Positions 1-10,399 of a stretch of 22,503 nucleotides of DNA are shown in pieces. The DNA is from Saccoglossus kowalevskii. Its lineage: Eukaryota; Hemichordata; Enteropneusta; Harrimaniidae. The stretch's first letter is position 1. Every line of letters starts with the position of its first letter. The stretch is from NCBI RefSeq assembly GCF_000003605.2, contig NW_003147771.1:255396-277898 (forward strand). The letters are read 5' to 3'. Made by a program: the position numbers and the translations under genes. The notes beneath the pieces are model-generated. The model was not told the origin of the DNA, searched no databases, and was given only the letters and a program-made list of their open reading frames with translations.

Positions 1-1156
1 CAATCCAAATCCGTAGCTTCCTATAATAAATGAACGAGTTTCATCATAATTATTCTCTCATAAATACATTGTCTGCTAATAACCTCTATGAATATTACAC
101 TAAATTTTCGACCACTTTTACATAATCATTTTTAGAATACTGAATTAAGTTGAAATTTCGAAACGTTTCAAATTATGAATGCAGCTGAGTTAGCATCATT
201 GAAAACACTTCATTGCATAAAGAGATAAAATAAATTTCATGAAAGTTGTTAAAATATAACGCACTGAAATCAATGATGCGACTTTGATAATAGCAAAACT
301 AAATTCCAGGATGTGTTTTTGTGTGTCAATATTCAGAAGATGTTACTAATACTACATGTATGCTGTATTCTGATTAGTTTATTGTATTTTTGACCAATCA
401 GATCAAAGGTTAAGTCAACTAATGTTCAAAAAAACATGGTTAATTTCAGCATTTGACAGTGTTTGAAAACAGTTTTTCACAATAAATCAAACTTGAAAAT
501 TACCAGTGTAAATTACAGCAAACCAAAGAGTAACATTATTTTGTTGTATCAAACCATGACTGAATAACAACAAGCGATGCTATTTGAAACTTGGAAAAGT
601 AACAAAATTTGATAGTAGGTGATTATTAGTGTGAGGTTTGCATTCATCCTTGGAGGTATGTTTATACCTCCATGCTTCATCTATTATGCAAATAACTAAA
701 CGTCATAGCCTCAAATCATTACACGTATGTACAACTAAAAGTTTGTCAATTTAATACAACGAGTCAAGCTGTTATATTGATGGTTGACCAAAAACGTTTG
801 TTACAAAGAACAACAACATGGAGATACCAAAATCAATTTGGGGAAAAATGGGTGTCAACAAGCGACCTGAACAGATAACTTTAAATTAATCATAAATAAA
901 TTGTTTTGACTGCGGCTTTTTATTGATTCGTTGTGAATCCTAATAAACAAAGCCCTAGCCTTGTAAAATTATTTCAATGCAACAACAGTTATAAGTATGT
1001 ATGTTAAGTTTGTTTCCCCTCAATCAATACGGTATTTTAAATTAGTAAAGAAGCTCTGCAGACAAACATGTACTAGAACGTTGTGATTTATGACATCCGG
1101 ACATGCAACCGAGTGAGTGTTAAAATAATTCCACTACACTTTCTATACCACCTTAC
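1..1156. other. Non-coding, probable intron of the FG nucleoporin gene
   Basis: AT-rich sequence with no exon-like stretch on either strand. Because the exon to its right ends in a good 5' splice site (GTAAGG) on the minus strand, this is probably the next intron of that gene. The only structure seen is the short hairpin at 651-672. Confidence 0.55.
651..672. repeat. Perfect 9-bp hairpin (TGGAGGTAT / ATACCTCCA)
   Basis: Positions 651-659 pair perfectly with 664-672 around a 4-base loop. The arm resembles the arms of the larger hairpin at 21613-21663, so both may be relics of one foldback or MITE family. No target-site duplication is visible. Confidence 0.5.
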
Positions 1157-3021
1157 CTGTAGAGCTTATCCCTAAACCTGTCGCTGTAGTACACGGTGTA
1201 GCAAATCCAGCTGTTGCAGCAGTTGTACTACTCAAAGGTGTGCCAGTGAATGACAAACCAGCACCCGCAGAAGGTGCTGCAGTAGCTGTGGATGTTTGTG
1301 GGGCTGTACCCAATGTGAAACCAGAAGCAGAAGCAGGAGCAGTCGCTGTAGCCTGAGTTGTCGGATTAGACAAACCAGAAAACTGAAAGCCTGATGTAGT
1401 ACCAGGAGCTGCAGCCGTTGATGTGGTTGTTGCACCGAATGCAATTGCACCTGCAAAATTAACACATCATGCGACATTAATACCTTTGTCAATTCTCTAA
1501 AACTAACCAATATACCAATAGTCAATATTTTTAAAGCCCAGAAATGTATAAAATTAAGAGTAAACATAAATATGAGGCTTGATAGATTAGGGTGGGAGAT
1601 GTAGAAAGCACTAAGAGTTGTGATTGAATTGTAGTGGTTCATAGTATTCAGCAAGGAATTACTGTGATAACAAAAGACAAAATAACTCCTTAGTAAGTAA
1701 ACAAGTAAAGCTAGAAGCCTGTATATTAAATATACTTATCCACAATTTAACGTTTTGCAATATTTAAAAAGTTTTTGAAAGATTTTGCCCAATTTATTAA
1801 GCTGGATTTGCTGTATTAGATGTGCCTCTCCAATAAAAACATACATAAACATTACATTTGTATTTGTTTTATACTGAATCCTAAAAATACTTATTTTGAC
1901 TAAAGACATACTTCTGCATTTTACATAATCACAAGTACTAATAATAATAGTGCTAATCTGTAGTTAGCGGATAATGATGTACATTTGGCTCCAAATTTAC
2001 GAAGAAAATACACAAAAAAGTGAAAAATATTGAAACAAAATTTTGAGAGGAATAATGATGACATTCAAAGTGTAATGATATTATTGGCGATCCGCTCCGC
2101 TAGGATTGCCCTTATAATCACTTTTGTGGCTTTGTGTGTGTATGTCCATGTGATTTGCAGTGTTTTCACGTATTATTACTTCTGTGATTTTTTGGGCTCG
2201 GCCAATTTTGCTCAAACTTGGCAGGTAGGTCACCACCTTCACCCTAGTTATTAGGAGAAATCTGAAAAAAATTTTTGGCCCACCATTGCCATAGCAACAG
2301 CCGAAAAATAGCTTCGTGCCAAATGTGATTTTTTTGGCTGGGCCGATTTGGTTTAAACTTTGCGCCAAAAGTATCTCACCCTACAATTCTAAGATTAAAA
2401 AGCATGGACATACTTGTTCATTAGTTCATACTTGACAGGTAGGTCGTACCGTCACTAATTGAAAAAAAAATCCTGGCCCACCACTGCCATTGCAACAGCC
2501 AAAAACTGATTTTTTAATATTTTCGCCCCAAATATATTACCTCCTACCAGTTTTGTAATAGCAGTGTTCGAATGATCAGGCTTTTTTTTGGCTATGTTGC
2601 GCACTGGTCAGAGATCACAGACGCTGACATTGTATCAACGTAATTCCAAAGCAACTTTGAACTTTGAATGAACTGTAAATGCTGCCTTCATTCTAGAAAA
2701 TACTACGGCAAAACGGTTGGAAATAATAAATGTAACAGCAGAATACGTTCTAGTAATAAACTAACTGACCTCTAAAGACTGAATTTTTTTGCAAACTTCG
2801 TATACGGGGCCCATTTAGTTATAAATCGACTTTAGCTTCACGTTCATGTCCTACCATAGAAATAGTCGAAAACATGTTGCTTGTTTTTTGAGCAGAGCGA
2901 ATCGCCAACCAGCCTACCGACTTGTTATTGTCTTACCTCCTGTTAGAGAAGGTGCAGTACTGGAAAATAAACTGGTGCCTGCAGTACCAGCTGTAGTAGT
3001 CTGTTGCCCAAACTGGAACAT
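1157..3021 (-). CDS. FG-repeat nucleoporin, N-terminal exons (partial, continues off left edge)
   Basis: Two minus-strand exons. Exon A has acceptor TTTTAG at 3032-3037, exon bases 3031-2937 and donor GAG|GTAAGA. Exon B has acceptor TTTGCAG at 1451-1457, exon bases 1450-1157 and donor ACAG|GTAAGG. Exon A ends in phase 1 and exon B begins in the matching phase, so the frame stays open. The only in-frame Met in exon A is at 3021-3019 (ATAATGT) and gives a start of MFQFGQQTTT. About 126 residues are visible, almost all Gly, Ser, Thr, Ala and Pro, punctuated by FQFG, AFG, GFQFSG, GFTLG and LSFTG. This composition is typical of the disordered FG domain of central-channel nucleoporins such as NUP62, NUP58 or NUP54, which bind transport receptors in the nuclear pore. 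The coiled-coil part that would name the gene lies outside the window. If 3021 is internal rather than the start, more exons lie upstream. The coordinates span both exons and the intron. Confidence 0.75.
1451..2936 (-). other. Intron of the FG nucleoporin gene
   Basis: Bounded by GT (2936-2935) and AG (1452-1451) on the minus strand and joins two phase-1 exon ends. It holds the degenerate repeat at 2183-2530. No other coding sequence is seen. Confidence 0.7.
2183..2530. repeat. Degenerate two-unit repeat, dispersed type
   Basis: Two diverged copies of one unit lie head to tail. Each starts with GTGATTTTTT, then GGCTCGGCC or GGCTGGGCC and an AAACTT stretch (2182 and 2325). Each contains a CAGGTAGGTC block, then a GGCCCACCA block with TGCCAT and GCAACAGCC (2277 and 2475). 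The second unit is longer. It lies in the nucleoporin intron and looks like a dispersed repeat rather than a gene. Confidence 0.6.
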
Positions 3022-3037
3022 TATGGATGTGCTAAAA

Positions 3038-4179
3038 TGTAATACATTAAATTTATTATCAAACTGTGCTTATTGAAGTATTAGGATTAAGATAAGGTTA
3101 AAGCAGTAAAATAATATAAATGTATAATTGTGATATGAAAAATTTGGTTAAAGGAAGTTCATTCGAGAGGGAGAGTAAACTATAATAAAATGAAACTCCA
3201 ACTTAAGATATTGCTAGCCTAGGTGAAAGAACAAATGTGCTAACTGCAGTTCTGTAGCTCTCCTTGTTTCGCTTTAGTTCATTTTTTTCTTATTGCCGGT
3301 AGGTTATTTTTCCTCCGTCCTGTCACCAAGTTTTACATGTACCAGCGATAAAAAAAATGGACAGCAGTGAAACCAAGAAAGTTACGTAACCTCAGCTAAG
3401 CTAATACACACAAGCGTAACAATTATTTCAGAGGGGTACCTATGTGCGGACCCACTAAACACAGCCCGGGGCCTCCCGGGGCCTCCCGGGACGTACATTC
3501 CGGTCTAAAAGTTGCCTGTGGGTGCTGGAGTGGGTTAGAACACAAATACACTGTGTGTGGCCAAAAAAAAAAAAAAAAAAAAAAATAACCGAAGCCTAGG
3601 GACAACAGTAATGGTACACAAACACATATTTTACTTACGCAATTCAGAAGGAAAGATTTCTTTGGTGTGATTATCTCGTCGTAATTAAAAACAATAGAGT
3701 AGTCCCCGGGCTGTGTTTAGTGGGACCCCCTATGTGTGTCCTAAGAACAAGAACGTCTAGAATCATTTGGTTAGACTCCAGACCACTGTTCCGCTACTAG
3801 GTTGTCCACCCCCACAATGGTGATTCCCGACAAGTGGAACGGCACAATGCTCTGGAGGTGGTACCATGGAGGTAAAAAAAAATGGTGGTACCAAGGCTCA
3901 CATGCGCTCGCAACGATTCTTGCAAAAAGGACCTTGTCCTAGGATAGAGTAGGGTCGGTATTATTAGTCAGTCGCCGGTACATTCGCTGAGCCAAGGAGA
4001 AGTTGGTATTACTAGCTACGACATTTGATATTAGATAATCATAAACTCACCTTTAAATGATGTCAAATAATTTTAAGTGATCCGAAGACGATGAAATAAC
4101 AATGGTTTATCTTTGTGTCTCACAATAACGCAGTGTCACAAAAACGCATTTCGCGGCCATCACACAGGAGGAACGACTT
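3038..4179. other. Upstream or intronic region of the nucleoporin gene
   Basis: No coding exon recognised. It carries the inverted-repeat element at 3447-3728. At 3870-3895 there are two close GGTGGTACCA copies. If the donor at 4181-4180 is real, this is an intron in the 5' UTR. Confidence 0.4.
3439..3736. mobile_element. Short inverted-repeat element with 8-bp target duplication (hAT-like size class)
   Basis: Terminal inverted repeats at 3447-3471 and 3704-3728 match at 23 of 25 positions (core CCACTAAACACAGCCCGGGG). They are flanked by exact direct repeats CCTATGTG at 3439-3446 and 3729-3736. The element is 282 bp long and has no coding capacity. Inside are a duplicated GCCTCCCGGG block and a run of about 22 A. 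An 8-bp duplication is usual for hAT transposons, but the termini do not start with the common CAG, so the superfamily is inferred. Confidence 0.8.
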
Positions 4180-4184
4180 ACCAA
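4176..4184 (-). other. Candidate 5' splice site, possible 5' UTR exon of the nucleoporin gene
   Basis: The minus strand reads TTTG|GTAAGTC, a strong donor, with the exon ending at 4182. If exon A of the nucleoporin starts translation at 3021, an untranslated exon and promoter should lie upstream, and this is the best-placed donor I found. Short-motif evidence only. Confidence 0.25.
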
Positions 4185-4393
4185 ACAACTAATACATGTC
4201 AAAGTTTATCACTGCTCGCCAGTGATTTTTGAAGTTCGGATAATTTCCAAGTTCATATGGTGGTCTTCAGTTCAGAGAGACGTTTATCCAGACACAAAAC
4301 TACTTGTTCTGACACAAATTACCGCAATCTTGATTCACAACGCTGAGAAATGGTGCATAGAATTGGTAAAAGCAAACACAAAACAGTGTAACA

Positions 4394-4410
4394 CCGTTGG
4401 TGGCGCTATC
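4394..4410 (+). promoter_or_regulatory. CTCF-like motif CCGTTGGTGGCGCTATC
   Basis: Resembles the GGTGGCGC core bound by CTCF across animals. A related TTGGTGGCGCT occurs on the minus strand at 12845-12855. It lies just upstream of the candidate nucleoporin 5' exon. Motif match only. Confidence 0.25.
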
Positions 4411-4825
4411 TGCTTGGACTGAATTCCTACTGTTGCCCCTTAGTAGAAAGACTCAAAGCCAGTTCAAGGTGGGACTATATTTCTCGACCATTAATTGCCT
4501 CTGAATTATGGGTTCCAGCAACTGTGATAAGTTTATTTGAAACACGAATGTCCTCAGTAGATAGCAGTTACTAGGAGTAATTTAATATATACAGATAGTT
4601 ATTACAAAAAGAGACGAAATAACGACAAACAAGTTACAGCTTATTCACTCGTGCACAGTCCCTCTATCATAGATAGACTGTGACTCGTGCAAGGGACGAT
4701 CCATTTGTAATCTGAGAGAGCTGAAGTATTTGAAGAACGAAATTAACGTTGGCTGAAATTAAGGGAAAACAAAGAAAACTAATGTCTAGACTTGCTCTCA
4801 GGAAAAACAATCCCTGCAGTTATAT
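4411..4825. other. Non-coding stretch, nothing recognised
   Basis: AT-rich, with stops in all frames at short intervals. No RNA gene, exon or repeat boundary was recognised before the element at 4833. Confidence 0.5.
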
Positions 4826-5240
4826 TTTATATCAGAGGTACATTACTTGGGGTTTGTAACTACGGTGACATGATACCAAGATCCCGTCACAATCTCGCTC
4901 TCGCATAAACGTTCCAACTCAGAAAAATGCGAATGCGCATGCCCGAGGTAACTAGGATACTGGGATGTCCAGGTGGATCAAAATAGCTGCCCACGATATG
5001 ACGGATTACGAGAACTATATTTTCTGTACATTTTCGATGTATTACATTTTTCACTATGATAGTGACAAGAAAAGTTTTATTTTTTCGTTACAAACCTTGA
5101 ACATTGATATGTGTCATGTCAGAAGGTCGTAGCCTCAGTCTCGCTATCTACGAGAAGAGACTTGAATGGGATCTTGACATGATGTCACCATACAGTACTA
5201 TGCGAGTTGCAAACCCCAAGTAATGTACCTCTGTTTATAT
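4826..5240. mobile_element. Non-autonomous inverted-repeat transposon with CAGAGG ends (hAT-like MITE)
   Basis: The element is 401 bp (4833-5233). Its ends are near-perfect inverted repeats of about 29 bp (4833-4861 and 5205-5233) starting CAGAGGTACATTACTTGGGG, with one mismatch at T/C. Subterminal blocks GGTGACAT and CAAGATCCC also recur in both arms. It is flanked by the direct repeat TTTATAT (4826-4832 and 5234-5240). CAG-starting ends are typical of hAT elements. The duplication reads as 7 bp rather than the usual 8, so one flanking base may have changed. No transposase is encoded. Confidence 0.85.
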
Positions 5241-5968
5241 ATAGTAGTTTAGTATCGAGGTTGGAAGTTAAATCTGCATCTCATATGTACACCCGGTACA
5301 TATATTCTGCTAATTCGCTATAAAACTCAGTATTTGAAAAGTAAAACGTATCCGATGTACATTACCTTTTCTGTACTTTCGGAACTTCTGCGTTTTCACT
5401 CAACTATTCACAATAGATCGTTCAGTACAAATATTTGGTGGCCTGGCGCTTTATTATATGTAACGTCAGCGGTATCTCAGTATGATTCATCATTATACAT
5501 TATACAAGTACAAGAAAACACTGAGTTAACTATGCATGCAAACGATATTGTTGTATTCTTTTTTAAATACGTTTCTTGACTGTATAGATCTAATATGAAT
5601 CGAAATTGTGTTCCATGATATTTTCGGGCCAATATATATTATAGAAAATTTACCACATCTTTTCTTAACTTTGGGGAGGGAAAGATTACATTCAGTTTGT
5701 AGTTTTGTCTTGTGTTATACTTATGTTACTAAACACTTTATAACAGTTTTTCAATGGCATATAGTGTATAAAATTGTCGTGTTAAGATTGTTGATCGTTA
5801 TCATTCGAAAACATTTATTGCATTATCGTAGTTTTCGTAAATACTGTGTTTGAGTGTTTATTTTACATATTTGATATACGTACATTTTTTTTTGCTTTAA
5901 ACAATGTCTATAAATAGACCTGTTGTTGACATAAGTGCGAATGTGATAGAAAACACCACTTTATTACG
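5241..5968. other. Non-coding stretch, nothing recognised
   Basis: The two open frames of about 80 codons here have no recognisable protein character. Their composition follows the AT-rich background and no splice-flanked exon is apparent. Confidence 0.5.
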
Positions 5969-6178
5969 TACTGTAAAATGACTAATTTTCACTGAGTTTA
6001 AATTTCGCTGATTTATGATTTCAGGCATATTCAGTGGGTTTTAAATTCACGATTTTATCATTTAGATAATGTGTTCTAAGCTCAATTTTACATATTCACT
6101 GGGTTTTAATTTAGCACATTTTCCAGTCAGCAAAATAAGCAAAATTAAACCCAGTGAATAATTATTCCTTTTACAGTA
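5969..6178. mobile_element. TA-flanked MITE with CTGTAAAA termini
   Basis: The element is 206 bp (5971-6176) and is flanked by TA. Both ends read CTGTAAAA, followed further in by TTCACTGRGTTTAAATTT-like sequence on one arm and its inverse on the other (left arm from 5971, right arm back from 6176). The TTCACTGGGTTTTAA-type motif occurs two more times inside, near 6033 and 6095. Inverted ends plus a TA duplication point to a mariner/Tc1-type MITE. No coding capacity. Confidence 0.75.
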
Positions 6179-6864
6179 ATTCTGTAATGTTAACTATCGG
6201 CCAATGAAGGACATTACCGCCTAGTGTTCAGTATCCTACCAAGCCTATAAATAGGACGTGCAACTATTTTAGCGCCAGTCTTTACCACGTTCTTGTGTTT
6301 AACGTTTGTATTCTTCCTGTTTATGTATTACTAGCTTTATGGTAAATTCTCCGGTATATCAGTGGATATACTGTATTGACGTAATAAACTACTCTACGTG
6401 TTTATTAGTTACGTATTCGTTTCCTGTGATTGATTTGTTTGAATAGCCTGTCATTTTTTACTTATTTTGGATATAACCCTGTCACGAATCATAACTCAAC
6501 AGAAATTGATGGATTGCCCCAGCGCACTGTAGTTGCTAGCGTTTAGGAGAAACTTAGATATTGACGCCAGTGGGACATCTCAAAATATAAATCTAGAAAT
6601 TGGTCATCGGCTTTCGAGCCTTGTCGTGTTCGAAGTGTAGTCATAACTGTTATGCAGTGCAACGCATCTCGTTCGCATTGTATTACATGTGAATACGACG
6701 TTACAATGAACATTGGAAATAATGCCAGAAATGAATGTGTCGATTGCACCCAACTGGAGTTACCATCCTAGTACGTGAACCACAATCCAATGCACTCACC
6801 AAAATACAAACAATATTATTAACAACCACTTAATGTCATCCATATTGCATTTTTAATCTAATGT
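6179..6864. other. Non-coding stretch, nothing recognised
   Basis: No exon, RNA gene or repeat was recognised. The open frame at 6543-6749 on the minus strand has no recognisable protein features. Confidence 0.5.
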
Positions 6865-7145
6865 TTAAAGGGCGGTGGTCGTCGCGCAGCGCGTGTTCTA
6901 ATTGTACGTAAATAATGTACACGCGTTTTATACGTTGCTACGAGTCCCATATCCATGGTTGGTAAGAAAATAACCGTGCCATATCGAACAAAAGCGGCGC
7001 GACGACCATCGTGTTTGAATTTTACGTAAACAATCAATGAACACGAGCTGTATAAGTCGCTATGAGTCCCATATCCAAGGTTACTAAGACAAAAAAAAAC
7101 GTACCATATCGACCAGAAAGCGGCGCGACGACCATCGCCCTTTAA
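6865..7145. mobile_element. TTAA-flanked MITE, copy 1, with internal duplication
   Basis: The ends read AGGGCGGTGGTCGTCGCGC and, inverted, GCGCGACGACCATCGCCCT. They are flanked by TTAA at 6865-6868 and 7142-7145. Between the ends a unit of roughly 110-125 bp occurs twice. Each copy holds a TACGTAAA block, a GAGTCCCATATCCA block, CCATATCGA and the end-like GCGGCGCGACGACCATCG (first copy ends near 7010, second near 7136). So the right terminal sequence is present twice. TTAA target sites are typical of piggyBac-type elements. The open frame across it (6858-7172, minus strand) is a by-product of the repeat. Confidence 0.8.
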
Positions 7146-10100
7146 ATAATTTCTCGTCGCATCTAACATCATCTATGGATCGAACAAGTGTGTTGATGTG
7201 AAGTTAACTAGTCAGTAGATACACAATAAAATAACACTGCATATGACGTACAGCATATTAGGTCGTTGACCCAGGAGACATATTTCAATTATTTCTCATT
7301 TCTAACGTTATTAGTCTATGGTCCCACGAGGTCACTCGTAAACAGATAATTATTATCAAGGATATCGAAATAAATTCCTATTTAACTGGGGGCGTACTCG
7401 GATCGGTAGTGGTCTCTGTGTGTGTTCGCAGCCTATATATATATATTTTTTGTATTTCCATGTAATACTGAACACAATTGGCCTTTGAAGTTCCATGCGA
7501 ATGATCCCCAGGTAACATACAATTAGTAGGAAATAAAGCGAATGTTTTTCCCAAACAAAAAATAACTGCTGTTTGCATATGCATAACATTCTAACATTCC
7601 GTTATACAAATGCCATTTTGAAACAATGTTACATGGGTTAAAAACTTGGAAAAACACAGATATCTGAGAACATCTATACTATTTTATGGGGGGTTTGGGG
7701 GATATTATGTAGCATATTTAATGGTATGAACAGTAATTCCGAAAGAAGGTAGATCTCCGTGCTGGAACCTTCTCTGAGGCTTTTCAAAACCATGTCCAAT
7801 CAAATGGAAGTCGAAACGATCGTCGACTTTAAGTTGCGTTGACAGATATTTAGTATACTAGTATATTTGCTGCAATTTGCACAAATTCAGATATTACAAT
7901 AGGCACGTTACAGTTTCTAGACCCCGATAGAACTTTACAAAACGTCATTATGGCACGTGAGTGTACTTCTCCATTAGATATCCTATAATAATGCGGAAAT
8001 GACGTAATTCATGTTTCAGATTATTTCATTACGACTAATAATTTATGCATTGAGCCCTTATCTGTGAGTAGCCTTTTCAAGTGTAGTTGGTATGATTGTT
8101 CGGTAGCTGGTTATCTCCAGTGCCCGTCACAGGGTTGGTGCATTACAGATATTTGTTATTGATACAAGTGTTTAAATCGCAACACTGATGTCCACTTCCA
8201 AAATGTTCAATCACCTGTATTCTTAAACCCAGACAGCTTATTACATCGAATTATAGAATCTGCAGTATACCAAACAGCGTAGACAAATATCAGCAAGTCT
8301 ATTCATTGATATTGTATTTGCGTTTACTGCTGTTTTTGAACCGTATCCTTTCAAGTTCGTTTTGTATAATAATGGGAGTAAATGTTTCCATTACGTGACC
8401 TGCGTTACAATGTGACAAGTCCGCGTCTGTTGACATAATATTAAAAATCATTAAAATTTAACATTAACGTCAAGACTGTGGAGCTGATGTTTTCAGGACA
8501 TGGTTGTAATAGTCAAGTCTGGTCACAATGGTACTTATTTCCATTCAGAAATAATTCACTAAAATATGGACCCGTAAATAGATTTCCATTATATTCTCCT
8601 TTTCCCACGCAAGATATATTAATGTTTTTATGATCTTCCAGGTTGTCATTTTTCCAGTGAATGATAAATTAAATAACAATGTATTATTCAAAATCGACTG
8701 ATGATAACTTTTTTCCCCTTTAACTAATATTCTTGCATTATCACGAGAAAATTGTGTTTGTTTTCACATTCAAAAAATGAAATCTTTAGAATGTGTTAAT
8801 ATAACCCAAATCGCTTTGACTGTCACATGCATATACATATATTACTGCTACAAACCCTGAATAAAGTGAAAAGATCTGATGAGTGCCTGCTGAGTAGTGA
8901 GTAGCACTCATTTGATTGATCGTTTTGATGTCAGAATTAAAGCAAATTTGTATAGCATTAGATGAATAGGGGAATTGCTGCATTCAATTTTGTATACTCA
9001 TGAAATCTTCTGTGACTAATGATTTCGAGACCCAGTAAAATGATACTAGAAAGCATCTAAGGATGTTTTATTTTTTGTCTCGTACTTTTCTGTGCAATTT
9101 ATTAATTATTTAAAATACATCGGAATATGCAAATTTAGTCAGCACAACAATGCGGGTGGTTAATTTTGAGTATGTTTCATTTATGATAGAGCAATGTGCA
9201 TTTCATAAAATAATTAGAGATTCCATAAAATATAAAATATATAATTTGGATTAGCATGAACACAGCGTTATTTCACAGAATCTAGAAGATCTTACGTCTT
9301 TCTGTGGATTTCTTTTACCATTTAGTATCAATAATTTCTCTGTAAAATGATTGGCCCACATGATCTTACGACAGTGTGGGCGTCAAAGTTCGTGGGGAGA
9401 CAAAGAGGTCTGTCCATAGGTTGTCAAACCATGTATGCACTACAATGCGTCACAGGTACTCCCTTCTGTTCTAGTCAGACGCATTACCCAATCTGCTCCC
9501 AAAGACGCGATCTTCGACTCAAGGTCGATCATGCGCAGACCACTCTTATATATTATTAAGAATCAAGCAATATTAATTTCCCCCCAAACACAATCAATAT
9601 ATATATATATAATAGTAAATAACTAACTAGCTAAGGGTGAATTAAATTGAAGCTGGAATGCGAATAAAGTACAATATTCCTGTATGCATATTGCTTCATG
9701 GCTTAATACTACATTGCCCCTTGTGTTATGAATTGTCAACATTCATAATTGAATTTTCCGTTTATTTTTTTCGGCTCCTTTTTAGAGTACCCATATACAT
9801 TCTCAGCGAAACTGGCCAAAAAACAAAACTAACGTCACAATCACTGCGATGTGTCAGTATACTATTTTATGTGTCTGGTAGATTGGACCCGCGATGGACT
9901 TTGTTTTATTCATATTGTTTAGCTGCATTCTGTTCTCGTTTTATGCTTTATAATTACTGATACAATCATCAAGATACAGGTGGTGATCATCAAGAACTCG
10001 GACGAGGTAAATTTGAAAACATGAGATAGGTAAGAAGTTAACTCGTATAATAACCACATACTCTAATACGTTATTCTAACTCAAGAGAGCGTAAATCCAA

Positions 10101-10280
10101 TCAATTATACGCTTATTGCACAAGTCAATATTAATTTGAATTTAAAGTCATGTCAGTTTATATTAATATTATTAATGAGGAGTAATGACGTGTTATTGAT
10201 ATTTCTAATTTGAATATGTCCCCAGTGCTCTGGCGATAGGCATAATCTAATGATTAATCCATTCGAATTATAATTATGTT
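7146..10280. other. Long intergenic region, no gene recognised
   Basis: AT-rich, with only short open frames of background composition. It contains TA dinucleotide runs near 7435-7447 and 9597-9612. A short imperfect hairpin lies at 8879-8912 (arms ATGAGTGC and GCACTCAT). No tRNA, exon or transposon end was recognised. Confidence 0.5.
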
Positions 10281-10291
10281 CGTGTCACGTG
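10281..10291 (+). promoter_or_regulatory. E-box CGTGTCACGTG upstream of the first PI-PLC gene
   Basis: CACGTG E-box in the context CGTGTCACGTG, 109 bases before the ATG at 10400. The same 11-mer occurs on the minus strand at 15197-15207 upstream of the paralogue, and again at 12042-12052 between the genes. A shared bHLH-type control site is inferred from motif identity only. Confidence 0.35.
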
Positions 10292-10399
10292 TTTTTAAGG
10301 GATTCTTTAGGGATTATGGGAAGTTAAATATTTTTTAGAAGTTATATTATACGGAGTACTGGAACATCCGTATAGTTCGTGCTGAAGAGAAAGTTCAAG

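Noticed and set aside
1232-1654. Leu-rich 140-codon frame on the minus strand
   Set aside because: It is an alternative frame of the FG exon running into the intron; its Leu/Gln runs come from reading GCT/GCA codons out of phase.
3564-3585. Run of about 22 A as a poly(A) tail of a retrogene
   Set aside because: It sits inside the inverted-repeat element with its own 8-bp duplication, and no gene-like sequence precedes it.
6858-7172. 104-codon frame on the minus strand
   Set aside because: Lies entirely in and around MITE copy 1; the repeated peptide only reflects the internal DNA duplication.
8879-8912. Possible microRNA precursor hairpin
   Set aside because: The stem is only about 12 bp with a bulge, far shorter than an animal pre-miRNA, and nothing supports transcription.
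10379-10399. Seven extra N-terminal codons on PI-PLC paralogue 1
   Set aside because: They require a GTG start. The first ATG, in good context, is at 10400. The same logic moves paralogue 2 from a TTG at 15053 to the ATG at 15038.
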